A stretch of 64,000 nt of DNA from Mesorhizobium escarrei (GCF_935825525.1 NZ_CAKXZT010000090.1:27808-91807), one strand, 5' to 3'. Shown: positions 50,888 through 59,859, counted from the stretch's first letter. Made by a program: numbers and translations. The notes: generated by a model from the letters alone, not told the origin.

Positions 50888-51985
50888 TTATCCGCGCCGG
50901 CCACCGCGCCAGCCAGCCGGCGAGACGCCAGCGAGCTTCTTGAAGCTCCGGCTGAAGGCCGCTTCGGACTCGTAGCCGACATCACGCCCGACCGCCGAGA
51001 CTTTGGCCAGCCCATCAGTGAGCAGTCGTGCGGCCAGTTGTACGCGCCATCGCGTGAGATACTGCATCGGTGGGCAGCCGACGAGACGTGTGAAGCGGGC
51101 CGCGAGGACGGACCGCGAGACGCCGGTTTCGCGTGCGAGTTCTTCAATTGTCCAGCCACGCGCCGGATTCTCGTGGACAAGCGCAACGGCCCGGCCGACG
51201 GCGGGGTCGCGCAAGCCGGCCAGCCAGCCGGTCTGCTCCGGCGGCAGTGCCTCAAGATAGCGGCGAAGGACCTCAACGAACATCAATTCGCTGAGGCGCA
51301 GGCGGATGCATTCAGCGCCAGGCCGTTGAATGGACACCTCTGCCAGCGTTAGCTCGATCAGCCGGTCGAGCAGGTCGCTTGGCGCGCCGGCCGCGCGCCG
51401 GATGCGCATCAGCGGAGGAAGAGCCCCGAGTAGAGGGTTGAACGGCCGTGCATCGCAACCAAGAAAACCGCAGACATATCTGGTTAGGAGGGGGCCGTCG
51501 CCACCTTCGTTGACCACGAAGGGCAGTTGTCCGGCCGCCATGGCGCGAAAGAAATCGAGCGAATCTTCCTGGCTCAAACCTGACCGAACTCCGGGCGCAC
51601 TGCACATCGCGTACGAATCCTCATGCGGGATCACAAGTATGTCGCCTTCGGCAAATTCCATCGGCGGACCGTCACCGATGCTGACCGAGCCCGATCCTTG
51701 GGTGATTATGTGGTAGGAAATCACATGTTGGGCGCGCGGCAGGATGAGATGGGCAAATGAATCCGCCCGCGGCACTTCCACACTCCAGGGCGAAGAGGCA
51801 TCGACCCAGAAGAAAAGCGCGCCGGTAAGTTTTATCACGCGCAGCACATCCGAAAGCACATCCTTGTCCGGCGCGGCCGAAGGTGAGGCATCGGGAACGA
51901 CCTCTTCCGGTGGCCGCCCAGGCGATGGCGCAGGAACGGACGCTGCGGCAAGCGATTGAGACGCTGGGTCATGGAGCGTGCCCAT
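50888..51985 (-). CDS. AraC-family regulator with cupin N-terminal domain
   Basis: A 365-residue regulator from ATG 51985 (ATG 52027 is an alternative). A cupin_6-type sensor (DVLRVIKLTGALFFWVDASS, SGSVSIGDGPPMEFAEGDIL) occupies residues 45-230. The AraC DNA-binding domain (WTIEELARETGVSRSVLAAR, SAVGRDVGYESEAAFSRSFK) is at the C-terminus. It is divergent, with 76 bp between starts, from the DUF1330-methyltransferase fusion, its most likely target. Confidence 0.9.
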   Translation of the reverse strand: MGTLHDPASQSLAAASVPAPSPGRPPEEVVPDASPSAAPDKDVLSDVLRVIKLTGALFFWVDASSPWSVEVPRADSFAHLILPRAQHVISYHIITQGSGSVSIGDGPPMEFAEGDILVIPHEDSYAMCSAPGVRSGLSQEDSLDFFRAMAAGQLPFVVNEGGDGPLLTRYVCGFLGCDARPFNPLLGALPPLMRIRRAAGAPSDLLDRLIELTLAEVSIQRPGAECIRLRLSELMFVEVLRRYLEALPPEQTGWLAGLRDPAVGRAVALVHENPARGWTIEELARETGVSRSVLAARFTRLVGCPPMQYLTRWRVQLAARLLTDGLAKVSAVGRDVGYESEAAFSRSFKKLAGVSPAGWRGGRRG

Positions 51986-52061
51986 GGCCAAGTCTACTAT
52001 GCGCCGAACAGCATATCCACCGCGCATCCCGCGGAGTCCATGCGATCAACGGAGGTCGGCC

Positions 52062-53174
52062 ATGTCTACTTATTGCTTCTTCGACGTGCGTGAAATCACC
52101 GACCAAGCCAAGGTCGAGAAGTATCTGGCAGGGGTGTTTGCAACGGTTGAACAGTATGGAGGGCGCTACTTGGTGCTGGGCGGGAAATCCGACCTTGTCG
52201 AAGGAGACTGGCAGCCGGTCTATCCGGTCATCGTCGAATTTGCCGACGGCGAGCATGCCCAGCGCTGGTATTCATCGCCTGAATACGAGCCGCTGAAGGC
52301 GCTTCGCGTCGCCGGAACCCGATCCAACGCAGTGTTCCTTGAAGGTGCAACGCCGGGATCGGCGGAAGCGGCGGTCCAGACCCACCGGGGTAAGACATCG
52401 AAAACTCCGGCTGAAATCTACGACTCACTGTTCGTTCCAGCGCTGTTCCGACAATGGGGGCCCATCGTCGCCGCCGAGGCGCGAATAGGGAGGGGCGACC
52501 GCGTCATCGACATCGCCTGCGGTACCGGTGTGCTGGCGCTCGCGGCCCTCGACCGCGTTGGCGCGGAGGGCAAGGTGGTCGGGCTTGACGCCAATCCCGA
52601 CATGCTTTGCATTGCCCGCCGCAAAAGCACGCGCATCGAGTGGCGAGAAGGGCGCGCCGAGCAGATTCCTTTTCCGGATGAAAGCTTCAACGCCACAGTC
52701 AGCCAGTTCGGCCTGATGTTCTTCGACGATCGAGCAGCCGGACTGCGGGAAATGATGCGCGTGGTTAAGACCGGCGGCCGGCTCGCCGTCGCGGTCTGCG
52801 ACTCGCTCGACCAGTCGCCCGGCTATGCCGCGGTGGCGGATATGCTTGAACGGCTGTTTGGAAGCGACGTTGCGAACGCGTTCCGCGCGCCCTTTGTGCT
52901 CGGCGATGCGGAGTTACTGCGCTCGCTCTGCGCGAAGGCTGGCATAGAGCGTGCCGAGGTGAAGCGGCACCGCGGAACGGTCCGTTTTGCCTCGATCGAG
53001 ACGCTGATTTCGACCGAAAGAGCCTGCATCTGGACGTTGGGCGGGCTTTTGGACAACGAGCAGTTCAAGCGGCTTCTGGAGGAAGCCGAGCGGGCACTTA
53101 TGCCTTTCGTGACAGCGGCCGGCGCCGTCGCTTTCGACATGCCGGCGCTCGTCATCACGGCATCCAAGGACTGA
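52062..53174 (+). CDS. DUF1330-methyltransferase fusion protein
   Basis: A 370-residue protein from ATG 52062 (GGAGG upstream). Residues 1-95 are a DUF1330 domain (FDVREITDQAKVEKYLAGVF, YPVIVEFADGEHAQRWYSSP). Residues 115-370 are a class I SAM methyltransferase with motif I VIDIACGTGVLALAAL, VGLDAN after strand 2 and FDDRAAGLREMMRVVKTGGR. The two domains are normally separate proteins; the join near residue 100 is smooth. Substrate unknown. The AraC regulator next door suggests induction by a small molecule. Confidence 0.88.
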   Translation: MSTYCFFDVREITDQAKVEKYLAGVFATVEQYGGRYLVLGGKSDLVEGDWQPVYPVIVEFADGEHAQRWYSSPEYEPLKALRVAGTRSNAVFLEGATPGSAEAAVQTHRGKTSKTPAEIYDSLFVPALFRQWGPIVAAEARIGRGDRVIDIACGTGVLALAALDRVGAEGKVVGLDANPDMLCIARRKSTRIEWREGRAEQIPFPDESFNATVSQFGLMFFDDRAAGLREMMRVVKTGGRLAVAVCDSLDQSPGYAAVADMLERLFGSDVANAFRAPFVLGDAELLRSLCAKAGIERAEVKRHRGTVRFASIETLISTERACIWTLGGLLDNEQFKRLLEEAERALMPFVTAAGAVAFDMPALVITASKD

Positions 53175-53335
53175 CGCTGGCGTCCCGTGGACGAGACGAA
53201 TCGCAACAGTTCACCGAAGCGGTCGTTCCGGGCATCTACGATGCGCGTCTATTTTGCCTCCCCCAGCGGACCTAAAGATTGTTTGGACAAGCAGTCTGCG
53301 CTGCCCGCTTCACCTCCCGCGTGCTGCAAAGTCTA

Positions 53336-54493
53336 TCAAACGACACGCACGCGGCGCGTCACCTGGCCATTGCTTTCCCAGTATGTGTGTTTCCTGGCAA
53401 TCAAGGGATCGTCCATCGCCGGTTGAACCTGTCCGGTGGTGCTGACCGCGCGCGAGGTCACCGTGTGTTCTCCGGGAGACGGATTTGCCCAATCCAAGGA
53501 CCAAATCTTCCAGGCGTGTTCGGCCTCGTCACTGTGGTCGATGATCGCCGGTGCCCATGGCGCTTGATCGATTTGCACTTCGACCCGATCGATAGGTGCC
53601 CCCCAGGCTGCCCCTATGATGCGGTAGTCCGAGTCCTTCCGGGTGACCTTTGCGGGCGCCGACTTTATCCGTGCCGGGCCGACTGAACTCTCGGTCCACA
53701 CAGTCTCACCATTGCGCTCTTCCTCCCGGATGGTGACATAGTCGCGGGCCATCAGAAGGCTCATGAAGCGGGTGTCGCGCACCTCAATGCGCTCCAGCCA
53801 CTTGACGTTGGCGATGCCGTACCAGCCCGGAGCAATCAGCCGCAGCGGAAAACCGTTGGCCGCCGGCAAGGCGGCTCCGTTCATTTCATAGCAGAGCAAA
53901 TTGTCGGGGTTCGTCGCGTCGGCGAGCGACATGCTGCGAGCGAAGTTCTGCTGCATCTTGACGTCGCGTATGGGGACTTCGCCTTTGTCGGCACCGAAAA
54001 AGACGACTTCGATGCCATTTTCCAGAACGCCGGCTTCCTCGAGGATCGGTGCGAGTGGCGTCCCGGCCCAGCGGGCATTGCCGATGCCGCCGGTGAAAAA
54101 GGGAAACCCGTGGTTGCCTGAGCATTCCACTGTGAATACGACCTCCTGGCGCGGCCGCGCCTTGATGTCGGCGAGCGTTAATTTTAAGAGCTTCTTGACC
54201 ATGCCGCCGATCTCCATCGACCATGTCTTCTCGTCGATCGTTGGTCGATTGAAATGCGAGATGCTGAAGAACTTGTCGTTTGGCGTTATCCAGCTATCCA
54301 GATCCTCCCAAACAAGCTGCTTCTGGATACCGACCGGATCGGGATTTTCGGTCGGCTGGTCCAGCCACGGAATAACCTCCTCGCTCGGCCGTGTTGGAAA
54401 AGCGTAAGCCCGACGCGAGGTATAGAAAGCAGCGATTGCGACAAGAGCCGCGCTTGCCTGAACAAGAAGTTCTCTGCGTTGAAGATCAGGCAT
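53336..54493 (-). CDS. Sulfite oxidase-family molybdoenzyme (SorA/SoxC-like), exported
   Basis: A 385-residue enzyme from ATG 54493 (GGGAGG seven bases upstream). A Tat-like signal (RRELLVQASAALVAIAAFYT, ending RAYA) points to folded export to the periplasm. The Mo-ligand cysteine is in FTVECSGNHGFP. GFPLRLIAPGWYGIANVKWL is the conserved substrate-pocket segment, and the C-terminal dimerisation domain (IDRVEVQIDQAPWAPA) is complete. No cytochrome c subunit is adjacent, so the electron acceptor is unknown. Confidence 0.9.
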   Translation of the reverse strand: MPDLQRRELLVQASAALVAIAAFYTSRRAYAFPTRPSEEVIPWLDQPTENPDPVGIQKQLVWEDLDSWITPNDKFFSISHFNRPTIDEKTWSMEIGGMVKKLLKLTLADIKARPRQEVVFTVECSGNHGFPFFTGGIGNARWAGTPLAPILEEAGVLENGIEVVFFGADKGEVPIRDVKMQQNFARSMSLADATNPDNLLCYEMNGAALPAANGFPLRLIAPGWYGIANVKWLERIEVRDTRFMSLLMARDYVTIREEERNGETVWTESSVGPARIKSAPAKVTRKDSDYRIIGAAWGAPIDRVEVQIDQAPWAPAIIDHSDEAEHAWKIWSLDWANPSPGEHTVTSRAVSTTGQVQPAMDDPLIARKHTYWESNGQVTRRVRVV

Positions 54494-54749
54494 GTTGTTT
54501 CCTCCCAGTTGATCCGGAAACGGGCTGCAACGTGCCTTAGGCCGCAGCCTGATCACGGATAGGCGCAATGAACGTTTGCCCCGCCCGGAGATTATCCGGA
54601 CAGGTCAGGCAATCAGCGGCGCATCTCAAGCATGTGAAGCCTTGGACGAAACTCTCGCTTGGGTTTCGCCTTTTTAAGGGTGCGCCTTTGAGAGGGAAGA
54701 GTCTAGGTGTATGATGATGGTCTAAAATTTCGAGATCAGGGAGGAGAGC

Positions 54750-55382
54750 ATGACGTCTTGGGAGATTAGGGGACGCGAACTCGTCAATTGCACCTGCGAA
54801 TATGGCTGCAACTGTCAATTCAATGCGCTGCCCGACAAGGGCCATTGCCATGCCGTCGCCGGCATCCAGATCGATGAGGGTCATCATGGCGAGACCGTTC
54901 TCGACGGCCTGCGCATCGCCGCGATCTTCAAATGGCCCGGCGCGATCCACGAGGGCAATGGCGAAGCCATCGCTTTCGTCGACGAGAAGGCAACCGACCG
55001 GCAGCGTCAAGCGCTGCTGCGTATCATGACCGGCCAGGACACCGACCCGTTCGCGACGATGTTCGCCGTCTACGCCTCCACCGTGACAAAAATGAATGAG
55101 CCGGTCTTCACCCGGATCGATCTCGACCTCGATGTCGACGGCCGCAGGGGCCGCATCTTCGTCAAGGACTACATCGAAACCGTCGGCGAACCGATCCGCA
55201 ACAAGGTGACGGGAGCGGACTCGCGCGCCCAGATCGTGCTCCCGAACGGCTTCGAATATGCCGTCGCCGAGATCGGCAGCGCTTCGAGCACAACCAGCGG
55301 GCCGGTTCAGGTGAATATGAAGGACAGTTACGGCCAGTTCGCGCGGCTCCATCTCAACAATCACGGGGTGGTGCGAGTCTGA
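54750..55382 (+). CDS. DUF1326 protein
   Basis: A 210-residue protein whose N-terminus has the C-x-C-x(3)-C-x-C cluster (NCTCEYGCNCQFNALPDKGH) that defines DUF1326. The following GHCHAVAGIQIDEGH adds histidines, so metal or thiol chemistry is likely. It is followed after 8 bp by a DUF2182 membrane protein, a common pairing. No reaction is known for the family. GGGAGGAG lies in front of the ATG. Confidence 0.87.
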   Translation: MTSWEIRGRELVNCTCEYGCNCQFNALPDKGHCHAVAGIQIDEGHHGETVLDGLRIAAIFKWPGAIHEGNGEAIAFVDEKATDRQRQALLRIMTGQDTDPFATMFAVYASTVTKMNEPVFTRIDLDLDVDGRRGRIFVKDYIETVGEPIRNKVTGADSRAQIVLPNGFEYAVAEIGSASSTTSGPVQVNMKDSYGQFARLHLNNHGVVRV

Positions 55383-55390
55383 CGCGCCAC

Positions 55391-56278
55391 ATGAACGGCG
55401 CGTCGCCACTGGAACGGCTGCTCAGACGCGATCGCGTCATCACGATTGCGGGCCTGGTGACGCTGTGCCTGTTGGCCTGGCTTTATATCGTCGCCGGCGC
55501 AGGGCTCGGCATGAATGCGTGGGAAATGTCGAGGCTCGCGCTATTTCCCCACCTGCAAACTCCGAACATGACACCCGACATGCCCGGCATGGATATGTCT
55601 GGCATGGATATGTCTGGCATGGACATGAGCGCGATGGTGACGGAGCCGCGGGTCTGGGGGGCCGCGAAGTGGGCGCTGATGATCGCCATGTGGTGGGTCA
55701 TGATGGTCGCCATGATGTCGCCGAGTGCGGCGCCGACCATCCTGCTCTATGCGCGCGTGCATCGCCATGCGCTGGCACAGGGTCAGATCCCGGACAAGCT
55801 CGCGCCGACCGGCGTGTTCATGGCAGGCTACCTCCTGGTCTGGCTGGGGTTCTCCGTCGCGGCCACCGCGTTGCATTGGTTGCTCGAACGCGAGGCCTTC
55901 GTTTCCGCGACGATGATGAGTTCGCAAAGCCGCTCGCTTTCAGCCATCGTCCTGATCGCCGTGGGCCTGTATCAGCTCTCACCCTTCAAGAACGCCTGCC
56001 TGTCGCATTGCCGGGCGCCGACGGCGTTCCTTGCCCAACACTGGCGTCCCCACGCCGTTGGCGCGCTGCGTCTTGGCGCACTGCACGGGGCGTTTTGTGT
56101 CGGATGCTGCTGGATGCTGATGGCGTTGTTGTTCGTGGGTGGCGTCATGAATCTGGTGTGGGTTGCCGCGCTCGCCATTCTGGTGCTGGTGGAAAAGCTG
56201 TTCCCTGCCGGCCCGTGGGTCGGCCGGGCAGCCGGCATCGCCCTGATCGCCTGGGGCAGTGCAACGCTTTTGGTCTGA
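55391..56278 (+). CDS. DUF2182 membrane protein with Met-rich periplasmic loop
   Basis: A 295-residue protein with about seven membrane helices. WWVMMVAMMSPSAAPTILLY and SPFKNACLSHCRAP, and GALHGAFCVGCCWMLMALLF, are characteristic of DUF2182 and rich in Met, Cys and His. A loop at residues 62-80 has three repeats of GMDMS, a typical copper(I)-binding sequence type. It is cotranscribed with the DUF1326 gene. A role in handling copper or another soft metal is likely but not shown. Confidence 0.87.
   Translation: MNGASPLERLLRRDRVITIAGLVTLCLLAWLYIVAGAGLGMNAWEMSRLALFPHLQTPNMTPDMPGMDMSGMDMSGMDMSAMVTEPRVWGAAKWALMIAMWWVMMVAMMSPSAAPTILLYARVHRHALAQGQIPDKLAPTGVFMAGYLLVWLGFSVAATALHWLLEREAFVSATMMSSQSRSLSAIVLIAVGLYQLSPFKNACLSHCRAPTAFLAQHWRPHAVGALRLGALHGAFCVGCCWMLMALLFVGGVMNLVWVAALAILVLVEKLFPAGPWVGRAAGIALIAWGSATLLV
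55586..55630 (+). repeat. Three 15-bp coding repeats (GMDMS units)
   Basis: GGCATGGATATGTCT occurs twice exactly and a third time with four changes, encoding GMDMS, GMDMS, GMDMS within the DUF2182 protein. Copy number could vary by slippage. Confidence 0.85.
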
Positions 56279-56293
56279 CGACCAGTTCGCGGC

Positions 56294-57535
56294 TCACAAT
56301 TCCTTTTCGGCCAGCTCGCGAAAGGCATCGGGAACCGACCGCGACAGTCCGAGCGTGACCGAGGCATAGCCGACCGCTTCCCAGCCGAAGCGGTCGCGGA
56401 TCTTGTCGATGGCGCGGTCGGCGGTCCAGCGTGCCGCGCCCTTCCTGGTGCCGGGGCGGCGGCTGTCGTCGTCGAGGCCGAGCGGCAGTTCCAGCTGCAG
56501 GGCCGATTGCTTCTCCAGATGCGAGACGGCGATCTCCAGCAGCGAGATGGTCTTTTCGTGCGGATGATCGACAAGCACCTTGCGCACCAGCGCCTCGGCG
56601 ATCTCGGCCAGCATCGCGGTTGCCGAAATCGGCTGGTCGAGCGTGATCGAACGCGTCACCGAGCGCAGATCGGCAAAGCGGACGCGGACCGTCACCGTGC
56701 GGCCGGGCCGGGATTTCGCCCGCAGCCTGGTGGCGACCCTGTCGGCCAGATGCAGCAGGGTGGGCACGAAGATTTTTGCCTCGGCCGGTTTCCTGCCGAG
56801 CGCCGATTGCGCGCCGGCCGATTGCGCCCGGCGCTGTGTCTCGAGCTTGCGCGGATCGCGGTTCCAGGCCAGCGCGTTGAGTTTTTCGCCCGCCGCCGGC
56901 CCGAGCAGACGCTCCAGCGACCCACCCTTGGTCTTCGCCAGTTCGCCGATGGTGCGCACACCAATGCCGGCCAGCCGCTCCCTGGTGACCGGGCCGACGC
57001 CCCACATCAGTTCGACCGGCAGATCGTGCAGAAACTCCAGCTCGTGGCGCGGATCGACCACCACCAGCCCGTCGGGCTTGGCCACTTGCGAGGCGATCTT
57101 GGCCAGGTGCTTGGTGCGCGCCACGCCGACCGAGATCGGCAAGCCAAGCTCGGCCCGCACGCGGCGGCGGATGGTTGTCGCGATCTCGGCCGGCGGGCCG
57201 AACAGATGGGTGCAGCCGGCGACGTCGGCAAAGGCCTCGTCGATGGAAATCCGCTCGACCACAGGCGTGAAATCGCCGAGCACTTGAATAGCCGCATCGC
57301 CGAGCCGCTGATAATCCTTGAAATGGCCGCCGACGAAAATCAGCCCGGGGCAGAGTTCACGCGCGCGCCGCCCCGGCATGCCGCCACGCACGCCAAAGGC
57401 CTTGGCCTCGTAGGACGCGGCCAGCACGACGCCGCCGCCGACGGCGATCGGCCTGCCGCGCAGGGCGGGGTCGAGCAACTGTTCGACCGAGGCATAAAAG
57501 GCGTCCAGATCAGCATGGAGGATGTTGGCTTCCAT
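56294..57535 (-). CDS. dinB: DNA polymerase IV (DinB, Y family)
   Basis: A 413-residue translesion polymerase from ATG 57535 (MEANILHADLDAFYASVEQ). Catalytic acidic residues are in HADLDAFYASVE and ERISIDEAFADV. The helix-hairpin-helix (LMWGVGPVTRERLAGIGVRT) and little-finger domain (RTVTVRVRFADLRSVTRS) follow. The frame continues upstream to 57601, but a LexA box covers that point, so the internal ATG is the start. Length is above the E. coli protein because of an extended C-terminal tail. Confidence 0.93.
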   Translation of the reverse strand: MEANILHADLDAFYASVEQLLDPALRGRPIAVGGGVVLAASYEAKAFGVRGGMPGRRARELCPGLIFVGGHFKDYQRLGDAAIQVLGDFTPVVERISIDEAFADVAGCTHLFGPPAEIATTIRRRVRAELGLPISVGVARTKHLAKIASQVAKPDGLVVVDPRHELEFLHDLPVELMWGVGPVTRERLAGIGVRTIGELAKTKGGSLERLLGPAAGEKLNALAWNRDPRKLETQRRAQSAGAQSALGRKPAEAKIFVPTLLHLADRVATRLRAKSRPGRTVTVRVRFADLRSVTRSITLDQPISATAMLAEIAEALVRKVLVDHPHEKTISLLEIAVSHLEKQSALQLELPLGLDDDSRRPGTRKGAARWTADRAIDKIRDRFGWEAVGYASVTLGLSRSVPDAFRELAEKEL

Positions 57536-57595
57536 TCCGGCCCGTTCGCCCGCGGCTGTTCGAACGCCGCATTGTATTGAGGGTGGTTTTATGTG

Positions 57596-57610
57596 GAACA
57601 TAAAGAGAAC
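57596..57610. promoter_or_regulatory. LexA (SOS) box in front of dinB
   Basis: GAAC, seven bases, GAAC (read on the other strand GTTC-N7-GTTC) exactly matches the alphaproteobacterial LexA site. It lies 61 bp upstream of the dinB start and is embedded in A+T-rich promoter-like DNA. Confidence 0.85.
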
Positions 57611-57699
57611 AAATAGGATGGATTGTCAAGGAGCGCGAAGGCAGATGAAGGGTTGCGCTGCTCCAATCCGCAGCGTTGGTGGTTGGCGAAACTGAAGCG

Positions 57700-57897
57700 G
57701 CTGCTGCCCCCTTGCGGGGGAGATGTCCGGCAAGATGGAGGGTGTAGTCCCCCGCCGACCTCTCAAGACCCCTGGGTTCCTCGCCCCTGCGAAGCGGGGG
57801 AGAGGTGGCCGCGAAGCGGCCGGAGAGGGGGCTTTCGTAGGGCCCAGTCCCCTCTCCCCCACTCTCGTGGGGGGCGAGGAACCCAAGCTGGAATGAA
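57700..57897. repeat. Dispersed intergenic repeats, families B and C
   Basis: A family B half (57703-57745: CCCCCTTGCGGGGGAGATGT, CCGGCAAGATGGAGGG) is followed by a family C unit (57770-57897) with inverted ends GGGTTCCTCGCCCC and GGGGCGAGGAACCC and inner arms GAGAGGTGGCC / GGCCGGAGAGGGGG. This fills most of the 430-bp gap between dinB and the next minus-strand gene. No gene is supported in the gap. Confidence 0.8.
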
Positions 57898-57964
57898 GCC
57901 GCGAATGCCGCTTCGGCTTTCACTAACTACCAATGCTGCTGGCGCAAGCGCCGACCTCTCCAGC

Positions 57965-58333
57965 TTACGCCGCCTGCCGTGACCAGAGGCGGTGGCCGTA
58001 GCGGCGGAAGAAGCGCGCCAGCAGCCGCTGCTGCCTGGCGCGGGCAAGATCGGCGCCGCGCCTTTCCTGGCGCCAGCGCGGCATGTTGCGATAACAGGCA
58101 ATGAAGCGGGCGGCGTCCTCGATCGCCTCCTCAGCCGACTGCGCCGGGCGGATCGCCGCCAGGAACAAGGCCTCGCCGAGCTTCAGGCGGTCGACCAGCC
58201 CCTTGCGCTGGTCGTGGCCGAGGCGCGCCCTGCCGATGCCGTCGAGGCGGATAGCTGCGAAGGCGGCGAGCATCGCCGGGCTGTCGCCGATATAGCCGCA
58301 ATCACGGGCGAACTGGGCGGAGAGGGCGTCCAT
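57965..58333 (-). CDS. Small conserved-type hypothetical protein
   Basis: A 122-residue, arginine-rich helical protein from ATG 58333 (MDALSAQFARDCGYIGDSPA); AAGGAGAC lies just upstream. The C-terminus (LARARQQRLLARFFRRYGHR) is very basic. No family is recognised. A longer frame upstream runs through A+T-rich promoter DNA and is rejected. It lies upstream of dinB on the same strand, but 430 bp away with repeats between. Confidence 0.6.
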   Translation of the reverse strand: MDALSAQFARDCGYIGDSPAMLAAFAAIRLDGIGRARLGHDQRKGLVDRLKLGEALFLAAIRPAQSAEEAIEDAARFIACYRNMPRWRQERRGADLARARQQRLLARFFRRYGHRLWSRQAA

Positions 58334-58493
58334 CTTCGTCTCCTTGGCTGGCGGCGCGACGGAGACCCGGTTCCGCCGCCCATTCATCCGGGTATATAAG
58401 CATATAAGCATAACTCAAAAAATTTTCATAAGTTAAACTTTTATATAGGTTGAGCGGAACCGACTCGACTCTTCGGGAAAAACCCCTAATGAT

Positions 58494-58829
58494 GTGAACA
58501 AAACAGGAACTGAGGCATCAGGGACGATGGCATTGCCGGGCAAGGAAGCAACGATCGCCGAGGTCGTCTCGATCGCGGTCGAGTGTATCGATTGCGGTCG
58601 AAACAGATGGTGGAAGCCGGCGGAGCTGAGGCGTTTCGGGGTGACCGCGCAGACGCCGCTGGCGGCACTGTCGGGGCGGCTTCGCTGCTCGGCCTGTCGC
58701 GCCGATGGCCTGCCGGGCGCGGCGGTCTCGATCCAGGCTGCGTTCATCGACGAGCGGCAGCAGCGCCGCGCCGAGGCGCGGATGCTTGGCGAGCGCGAGG
58801 TTCCGCTGGAGAGATCCAGGCGGGCTTGA
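58494..58829 (+). CDS. Small zinc-ribbon-like protein
   Basis: A 111-residue protein with two cysteine pairs, VECIDCGRNRWWKPAEL and GRLRCSACRADG, spaced about 33 residues apart as in a small zinc ribbon. The basic C-terminus (RQQRRAEARMLGEREVPLER) suggests nucleic-acid contact. M12 (58527) is an alternative start. It is divergent from the previous gene across an A+T-rich promoter region. Confidence 0.65.
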   Translation: MNKTGTEASGTMALPGKEATIAEVVSIAVECIDCGRNRWWKPAELRRFGVTAQTPLAALSGRLRCSACRADGLPGAAVSIQAAFIDERQQRRAEARMLGEREVPLERSRRA

Positions 58830-59133
58830 TGGGAGTGGCGCCATCGCCGCTTGCGGGGCAGGGGAATCGCATGGGAAGCCGAGGCTTTCGCTCTACGATG
58901 TACCCCCACCCTAACCCTCCCCACAAGGGGGAGGGAGACTTCCGTTGGCGATGATAGTTGTGTGTGTCAAGTTCTGCAAAAATTGGCGTGGCACTCAGCG
59001 GTGAGGTTGGCGTGTCCGCCGCGCGGCGTTCCCTCCCCCTTGTGGGGAGGGTTAGGGTGGGGGTCCTCTTCGCAGAATCCCTATGCCCCTGCCGGCGATG
59101 CCGTGGCAGGGGAGAAGGCGCGCGCTCCGCCCC
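58830..59133. repeat. Gap with family D inverted repeat arms
   Basis: CCCCCACCCTAACCCTCCCC (58902-) and its inverse GGGGAGGGTTAGGGTGGGGG (59045-59064) lie about 90 bp apart, each next to a CACAAGGGGGAGGG-type hairpin. The arms span 58901-58937 and 59028-59064. No gene is supported in this 304-bp gap. Confidence 0.75.
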
Positions 59134-59829
59134 CTAGTAACCCAGCAGTTCCTTAAGCGGGATGACGCGCCAGACGTGCTTGATGGCGTAGCGGTTGAAG
59201 GTCAGCGTCTTCGGCGGATTGTACTGCTCGACGACCAGCTCGGCGGCGGTCCGCTTGACCAGCTTTTTGATGAAGGCCTTGCCGTTGCGCTCGTTTTCCT
59301 CGGGAAACATCTCGATCACCACGTGGTCGCCGGGCACAGCATCGCGGCCGCCGCAATAGAGCATCTCGCCGGGCTCGTAGCGCGGCACCATCGAGTCGGA
59401 GAGCACGTGCAGCGCGAACACCTTGCGCAGATGGGCGATGCCGGGCGGGCGCTGGACATAGCCGGCGACCTCGCCGTTGAAGGTGAAGTCGCCGTCGTCG
59501 CCGCCGACCGCAGCACCCAGAAGCTCGATGTCCATCGGGCCGGCGGGCAGGGGGGCGGCGTCGGTGACGATCTCGGCGTCGGCGACATTGTCGGCGTCGT
59601 CGAGGAAGACGACCTCGCCCTTGCCGAGCGCCACCGGGTCGACGCGCAGGAACGCGGCGGTCTTCAAAAGGTTCTCGGTTTTTGGCAGGTTGCGGCCGGT
59701 TTCCCAATTGCCGACAGCGGCGACGTCGGTGTCGTTATGCTCGGCAATATGGCGCATCACCAGGCCGCGCTGCTTGCGCGCCTTGCGGATCGCCGCCCCG
59801 ACCTTGATCGACAATGAGGTTTTCGCCAT
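59134..59829 (-). CDS. CI/LexA-like repressor, S24 peptidase family
   Basis: A 231-residue protein from ATG 59829. An N-terminal HTH_3 domain (VGAAIRKARKQRGLVMRHIA, VAAVGNWETGRNLPK) is followed by an S24 domain with the nucleophile serine in HVLSDSMVPRYEPGEMLYC and the lysine in NGKAFIKKLVKR. An Ala-Gly pair in EVAGYVQRPP is a possible self-cleavage site. Such proteins are phage repressors or host stress regulators. A start at 59913 is possible but would place the promoter palindrome inside the gene. No phage genes are nearby. Confidence 0.87.
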   Translation of the reverse strand: MAKTSLSIKVGAAIRKARKQRGLVMRHIAEHNDTDVAAVGNWETGRNLPKTENLLKTAAFLRVDPVALGKGEVVFLDDADNVADAEIVTDAAPLPAGPMDIELLGAAVGGDDGDFTFNGEVAGYVQRPPGIAHLRKVFALHVLSDSMVPRYEPGEMLYCGGRDAVPGDHVVIEMFPEENERNGKAFIKKLVKRTAAELVVEQYNPPKTLTFNRYAIKHVWRVIPLKELLGY

Positions 59830-59848
59830 GGCGCCATCTGAAACATAA

Positions 59849-59859
59849 GAAACAGTTTC
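59849..59859. promoter_or_regulatory. Short palindrome in the S24 repressor promoter
   Basis: GAAAC-A-GTTTC is a perfect 11-bp palindrome in the A+T-rich region 20 bp upstream of the repressor start, facing the divergent small gene. It is a candidate autoregulatory operator; symmetry and position are the only support. Confidence 0.45.
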
